Positions 59,826 to 64,000 of a DNA stretch of 64,000 nt are shown one piece after another. The stretch's first letter is position 1, and each line of letters begins with the position of its first letter. The position numbers and the translations under genes are program-made. Origin of the DNA: Pieris napi (taxonomy: Eukaryota > Arthropoda > Insecta > Lepidoptera > Pieridae); the NCBI RefSeq assembly GCF_905475465.1, contig NC_062235.1:10426001-10490000 (forward strand), in the 5' to 3' direction. The notes under the pieces were generated by a model. It was not told the origin of the DNA, ran no database searches, and was given only the letters and a program-made list of their open reading frames with translations.

Positions 59826-59984
59826 ATTTTTATTTTAAAATAGATACATAAATGTATGAACTATGGAAACCTCTCATTGGCAATGGAATTAATAGTCTAT
59901 ATATTTTTATAACAGTGTAAAAAAGTTTAACATACTAAAGTATACAATCGAGAGAACGTTAAATAATCTTCTAAACCATCGTCT

Positions 59985-60205
59985 CTCAACCATATTTATG
60001 TCGCGACCGACGAAAAAGCCAAAAAGTTAAGTAAAACAGTCTTGCGACCCCGTCACTGTAATATTATAATAATATGTACATAGCGCGCTATTTTAAACGA
60101 ATCTTTTGTACCTATATTTAAAGGGTATTTATTATTTTTCAACATACTGTGACCCCCTTCTTAAAAAAATCGACCTCTCCCAAGGGTCGCGAGGTTTGCT
60201 TAAGA
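59985..60205. mobile_element. Possible hAT-type MITE remnant
   Basis: tctctcaaccatatttatgt, cgcgaccgac and, at the other side, gtgacccccttctta with caagggtcgcgagg resemble the TTCTCAACC...GCGACCC ends of hAT-type non-autonomous elements. Ends are incomplete. Confidence 0.4.
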
Positions 60206-61014
60206 AACAATGTTTTAAACTATACACGTCACCAATAAATGATAGAAGTACTACCATTCTCAATAAATCTGTTTTCACATGTAATTTTCCTGATAAATTG
60301 TCATAACCGTATCGGCTACAATAAAACCCCCTAAAACATCATTGCTACACATTTGGTCATAGCAAATAGACGCGGCGCCTCCGGTCTAAATTTGTACCGA
60401 AATACGCTCACTCCAACACATTATCCCGTTTTATGACCTATAAACGTCAGTTGGGAACATAGTACGTTTGTGGGACGTTTGGGGCCCTTATTTTGAGAAC
60501 CTAATATAGCACTTTCTTTATTGGCTTGGCTGCCCTTCGAGCTTGCGTCGATTTTTGTATAACTTGCTTCATTGTTATTCATTCTGATATCAGAGCTTTT
60601 TTATTTAGGTACGTACTTCTAAACGGTAGGCAAGAAATACACGTAGATCTGTACACCTCTTAGAGTCGGTTAAAACATTGTTTTATAGAGTTAAGGATAT
60701 AAGCCGGAAATCAGTTTATTATTAGCAATTATTATTTAGACCTTTGTTAAAAACATGATTTTAAATTAGTAAAGGTCATAACCTCTACAATAACGCGGAA
60801 GTTCTGTGTTCGATTTCCGGCAAAACAAAAATTGTTATAATTTCCGCTTTAAATAATTTATTTATTTAAGATAACAGATTTAAAATTTAAGAGATAATAT
60901 AGTAATAACAAGTAAGCCTAAACAAACCTAAACTAAAGCCTAACAGTTTTCACAAATTTGTTATTTTATTGTGGACAGTTTAAAAAAGTCTTTGATTAAC
61001 ATAACCTTTACACA
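60206..61014. other. No gene seen; SINE-head-like scrap near 60798
   Basis: gttctgtgttcgatttccgg (about 60799) looks like a B box with no A box convincingly placed. Otherwise unrecognised. Confidence 0.35.
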
Positions 61015-61114
61015 TTTAAAGAAAAAACTTTTTACCGGATTAAAGTTATGTATTATTATAAATTTACAATTATTTAACATAATTTTAAATTTATCCGACG
61101 TTTCGCGTGCTTTA

Positions 61115-62180
61115 CTGTCGCCGCACACGGGCCACACGCCACAGCCACAAACGCCGCCACGAGAAGCTAGAAGCGGGTACAAAGGTAGCTGAAGCGCGCG
61201 ACAGCCACTTGTGGCCGGTGGTCGACACTTGCGGTCGGTGGCTGCTACTTTTTTTAACCCTTGCCTGCAGTATCATAATGGACTCTGACGAAGAAGGTTT
61301 AATTGCGCTACTTTTGATAAAAAGACGTCGTCGTAGAAGTCGAAACCGTAGTTATTGGATACACAGAAAGACATTAAATATCCCCTCACCACGACAGGTC
61401 GGTAATCGACAACCATTGAACTATATACATGATGAAGCATTTGGCCTCAGTGAAAATATGATGAGGCCATATTCTGGAAAATATTTGGACAAAAAAGTTT
61501 TCAATTATAGGTTAAGCCGTGCCAGACGTTGCATTGAGTGTACCTTCGGCGTACTAGCAAACAAATGGAAAATATTACATCGCCCATTAAACACTTCTGT
61601 TCATTTCTCAGTAGACATTGTGAAATCTTGTTGCATTTTGCACAACTTTATTCGCAAAAGGTGAAATCATCCCTTCCATTTTCGTCACACTTTGAAAATA
61701 GTGGGACTCGAAAATATACAAAATACAGGCTGGCCAGTATCACGAGCGTCTACTGCAAGAGTTACGTTAAAATATTATTTTATGAATGAAGGAGCAATAC
61801 CGTGACAAGAAAATAGAATATAAATATATGGTTTATATTATTTTATTAAACTTCAATGTTCTTTTCTTTGGCAGTTTTATTCGAAAAATTCCCCACAAAC
61901 AATTCGCAGATTTCTACCCAGGCCTTCACCGTCGACTTCAGGTTAACTGAGGCAAGGGAGAGAGGGGCGCGGAATCGCGCGAGTGGCGTGTGGCAGCTTT
62001 TTGTGTCGGCGTTTAGTGGCCGGTGCGAGCCACAAGAAGCAAGCTTCGACGATTTGTAGCGTGTGGCCGCCACCGGCGCCACCGTGTGCGGCGAGTCCAT
62101 ATAAAATGTATGAAAATTACAGGAAATATGCCAGTGGCGGCGTTTTGTGGTTGTGGCCGGTGGCCCATGTGCGGGGACCC
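61115..62180 (+). mobile_element. PIF/Harbinger element, non-functional, nested
   Basis: 1066 bp between TTA copies at 61112-61114 and 62181-62183. The left end ctgtcgccgcacacgggcca and the complement of the right end (gggtccccgcacatgggcca) form an imperfect terminal inverted repeat, continuing into acaaacgccgccac against acaaaacgccgccac. Both subterminal regions are GC-rich, unlike the Penelope-like DNA around. A 3-bp TTA duplication is typical of PIF/Harbinger. It contains one decayed transposase, so it could only have moved with help. Confidence 0.85.
61278..61823 (+). pseudogene. PIF/Harbinger transposase (DDE_Tnp_4-type), internally deleted
   Basis: The frame starts at ATG 61278 (MDSDEEGLIALLLIKRRRRR), giving an acidic then Arg-rich N-terminus. 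It then jumps to the C-terminal part of the nuclease: YIHDEAFGLSENMMRPY (second catalytic Asp), FNYRLSRARRCIECTFGVL (catalytic Glu region) and KSCCILHNFIRKR. TGA at 61662 stops it; the same frame continues to STARVTLKYYFMNEGAIP, another TGA, and QENRI-stop at 61823, which fits the family C-terminus. About 180 codons remain of roughly 350-400. The first catalytic Asp and most of the helix-turn-helix region are gone, so it cannot be active. Confidence 0.85.
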
Positions 62181-62263
62181 TTACAGCGTGCGTGGTCACA
62201 GTGTCTGAAGACAAAAGGTGTTGGATGTCAAAAAGTATCACAGCTGTAGAGAAAGTTGCATTA

Positions 62264-62529
62264 TCTGTATTTGTTTCCCCAGAGTTGGTATCGACTAAAA
62301 GATGGAGGGTTTTGGCAAAAATGGCTCACGGTGTCCTCTATTTTCGCGGATTGTTTTTCTTTTTGAGATTTTAATTTGGATATTATTGGATCCCAGGTGT
62401 TTGACAATTTTAGGCCGTCTTCTCTATTGAAATTGGGATGTTTTTTGATTTCAATGGCTTCGCGTACCAATCTTGGGAAGAATCTTTTCTCTTTCGCAAG
62501 TACTTTCGGTTGGTCAAAGCGTATGTAGT
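62264..62529 (-). pseudogene. Penelope-like element protein C-terminus
   Basis: From 62529 downward: HYIRFDQPKVLAKEKRFFPR, LVREAIEIKKHPNFNREDGL, KLSNTWDPIISKLKSQ, then a tail and a stop at about 62261. The R-FDQ-KVLAKEK-FFPRL-REAIEI-KHP-NFNREDG-KLS-TW pattern is the end of the GIY-YIG endonuclease part of arthropod Penelope-like retroelement proteins. The reverse transcriptase and most of the GIY-YIG domain are absent. The open frame at 62410-62622 is another reading of the same DNA. Confidence 0.75.
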
Positions 62530-62656
62530 GATACGTGAGTAATTTAAAATTATGTTAAATAATTGTAAATTTATAACTTTAATCCGGTAAAAAGTTTTTT
62601 CTTTAAAAAAGAATAATGTCATACATATGCAACTAAAGCTGCCCTTTTTAATTTTA

Positions 62657-62698
62657 ATGTCTTTAGATATATGTATATATATATATATCTAAAGACAT
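62657..62698. repeat. 16-bp inverted repeat with TA core
   Basis: atgtctttagatatat (62657-62672) and its complement (62683-62698) flank a TA-rich centre. Confidence 0.75.
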
Positions 62699-62701
62699 CC
62701 G

Positions 62702-62740
62702 TACAAGTTATATATATATATTATATATATATAACTTGTA
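62702..62740. repeat. Perfect 19-bp palindrome, 1-nt centre
   Basis: tacaagttatatatatata and its complement around one T, three bases after the preceding hairpin. Confidence 0.8.
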
Positions 62741-63117
62741 AAGCTTTATCTTATTGTAAGCAACAACTTTATTATGTTTATAATAAGATTGTACGATATT
62801 AAATTAAAATATTTTTTTTTTAAATTATAAAATGCTAACAAATTTCCTCTGTAGCAATATAGGTTCACAAAGGTTCACAACTATAATTAATATTATAAAA
62901 CCAGTTATAATACGTTTTTAATAATATAAAATTGATATTGATGGTATAGATTAATGCCTAACAACGTAATTGGTCTGGTCTTTAAGATAATGTTAAATCA
63001 GAATACGTTATTTAATTAAAAACGATTTTTAATGAATATTTTTGCGTATAACTTAATTTTTGGACGGATTTTTTAATTGAATTAATTTGGCTCTTGTCTA
63101 TCTATTACAGGTGGGCT
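62741..63117. other. No gene seen
   Basis: AT-rich. A short tandem (aggttcacaa twice near 62861-62880) is present. Confidence 0.4.
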
Positions 63118-63835
63118 GAAAAGTTCGTAGCCTAATATAGATTATAGAAAAACTCCTTTTTTTGATAGAATTTTATTTGATTATTCAATATAGTTGCCTT
63201 CGAGAGCGATCCAACGATTATAGCGGTCATACAATTTTTCGATATCGATTTGTCTTTAGTCTCAAAATAAGCTTCAGTTTCGCCGATTACTTTTCCATTA
63301 GCACAAAATTTCTATCCAGCGAACATTCTCAATTCTCTGAGAACAGGAAAAACACGTTGGGTATCAAATCTTTCCAAAATATTCGGATTTAGTACGATTG
63401 AATAGCTTCAAACACTGCTCTGAATCATCAATGCGTTGTTGTTTTTGATCGATTGTGAACAGAGCTTTCGCATATCCAAATATTCGGCTAGGATATGACC
63501 AACACATTTCTTTGATATCTTAAGGGTCTCATCTATGTTAGTGAACTTCACATTATGATTGTCCAAAATTATTTTGTGGACTTTTTTGATGTTTTCTTCG
63601 GTAACAACCTCTTTGGGACGCCCACTGCGTGCATCGTCCCCGGTGCCCATTTCACCTCGTATAAACTGAGCAAACCAAAACTCACTTCTCAAACTTCACT
63701 TCTCTTCTCAACGGTTGATTTTCCTGGTGCAAAGTCCGAATGTTTATTAAGGGACCTTGGGCGAAATTCCTTTTTATCCATTTTTTTACAAACAAACAAA
63801 CTAAAGTTCCTTCACTCAAAATATTATATCTCACA
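63118..63835 (-). mobile_element. mariner element, one end kept
   Basis: The left end, after TA at 63116-63117, is caggtgggctgaaaagttcg, a mariner terminal inverted repeat. The matching copy on the right was not found before 64000. The leader near 63785-63830 (tttgtttgtttgtaaaaaaa on minus) looks like a mariner 5' UTR. Confidence 0.75.
63181..63781 (-). pseudogene. mariner transposase, internally deleted and frameshifted
   Basis: Minus strand from ATG 63781: MDKKEFR, a gap, DFAPGKSTV, then after a shift AQFIRGEMGTGDDARSGRPK, EVVTEENIKKVHKIILDNHN and ISKKCVGHILAEYLDMRKLC (second helix-turn-helix). A further shift leads to IDQKQQRIDDSEQCLKLFNR. It then skips to the C-terminus FCANGKVIGETEAYFETKDK and EKLYDRYNRWIALEGNYIE, stop at 63181. 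About 200 codons remain of roughly 345. The catalytic D-D-D region (the MDETW part onward) is deleted. Confidence 0.85.
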
Positions 63836-63937
63836 GATTAAAAGAACGAAAGTGAACTCGTGAAGTGAGTGAAGTGAGTGACGAAACTCTACAACATCCT
63901 GGCTGAAGATCACTTCCGATTCTTTGACAATTTAATT

Positions 63938-64000
63938 TTTTACAGACAAGTAGGTAATCAGCCCTCACACGCCGTATAAATTTGGGTTCTCAGGTACCTA
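63938..64000 (-). mobile_element. SINE family A fragment at window edge
   Basis: cagacaagtaggtaatcagc, cctcacacgccgtataaatt, tgggttct are the complement of the SINE middle. It runs towards the window end. Confidence 0.65.

Larger units (their letters stand above)
61015..62607 (-). mobile_element. Penelope-like retroelement fragment with inverted ends, carrying a nested insertion
   Basis: The two outer parts (61015-61114 and 62181-62607) form one element split by the Harbinger copy. Its outer ends are inverted repeats: tttaaagaaaaaacttttta at 61015, with ccggattaaagtta and taaatttacaattatttaac following, against the complement ending at 62607. They differ by a 10-nt insertion in the left arm. 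The right part carries the end of a GIY-YIG/RT-type Penelope protein on the minus strand. The inverted arrangement may reflect the terminal inverted repeats often seen in Penelope-like insertions. Confidence 0.65.

Noticed and set aside
1..64000. CRISPR array, bacterial operons or phage genes
   Set aside because: No regularly spaced repeats, no ribosome-binding-site-led gene runs; repeats are of insect type.
1..64000. Endogenous viral or LTR-retrotransposon genes
   Set aside because: No gag, protease, integrase or capsid-like motif and no paired long direct repeats were seen.

Overview
This 64 kb window is AT-rich eukaryotic nuclear DNA, almost certainly from a lepidopteran (moth or butterfly). 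Support comes from the interspersed repeats: a tRNA-derived SINE in about 18 copies, lepidopteran-type non-LTR retrotransposon 3' ends, small Helitrons ending in CTAG, Tourist-like MITEs, and mariner, PIF/Harbinger and Penelope-like remnants. The lepidopteran assignment rests on recognising these families from memory, not on a search. No bacterial operon, rRNA, functional tRNA or CRISPR array is visible, and no complete host gene was found. The window reads as intergenic or long-intron DNA.

Layout. 1-10.7 kb: paired hairpins (598-753), a candidate exon running into a palindrome (2521-2730), SINE copies, a GC-rich Tourist-like MITE with TAA duplications (4961-5337), and LINE fragments. 10.7-21.7 kb: three Helitron-like elements, several decayed LINE ends, a candidate terminal exon (16586-16803) and an isolated splice acceptor (19516). 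21.7-37 kb: mostly sequence with no recognisable content, plus LINE tails, two large inverted repeats (29605-29853, 31123-31359) and a MITE (33717-34014). 37-48 kb: one exon-like segment on the minus strand with good splice signals (37355-37522), three copies of a LINE 3' tail, a MITE (41607-41856), and a SINE beside a LINE stub. 48-59 kb: largely empty, with a very AT-rich tract, a SINE apparently split by a LINE fragment (52101-52860), a second near full-length Helitron (55462-55784) and two Helitron ends facing each other. 59-64 kb: two SINE families side by side, a hAT-like remnant, a Harbinger element inserted into a Penelope-like fragment, and an internally deleted mariner.

None of the protein-like segments appears able to give a working transposase or reverse transcriptase. 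All are truncated, frameshifted or carry stops. The best-supported structural result is the Harbinger insertion at 61115-62180: removing it and one TTA copy rejoins a Penelope-like sequence. The most open questions are three exon-like segments I could not assign to a family, and several near-perfect short-spaced inverted duplications. I did not find a convincing new biological system.
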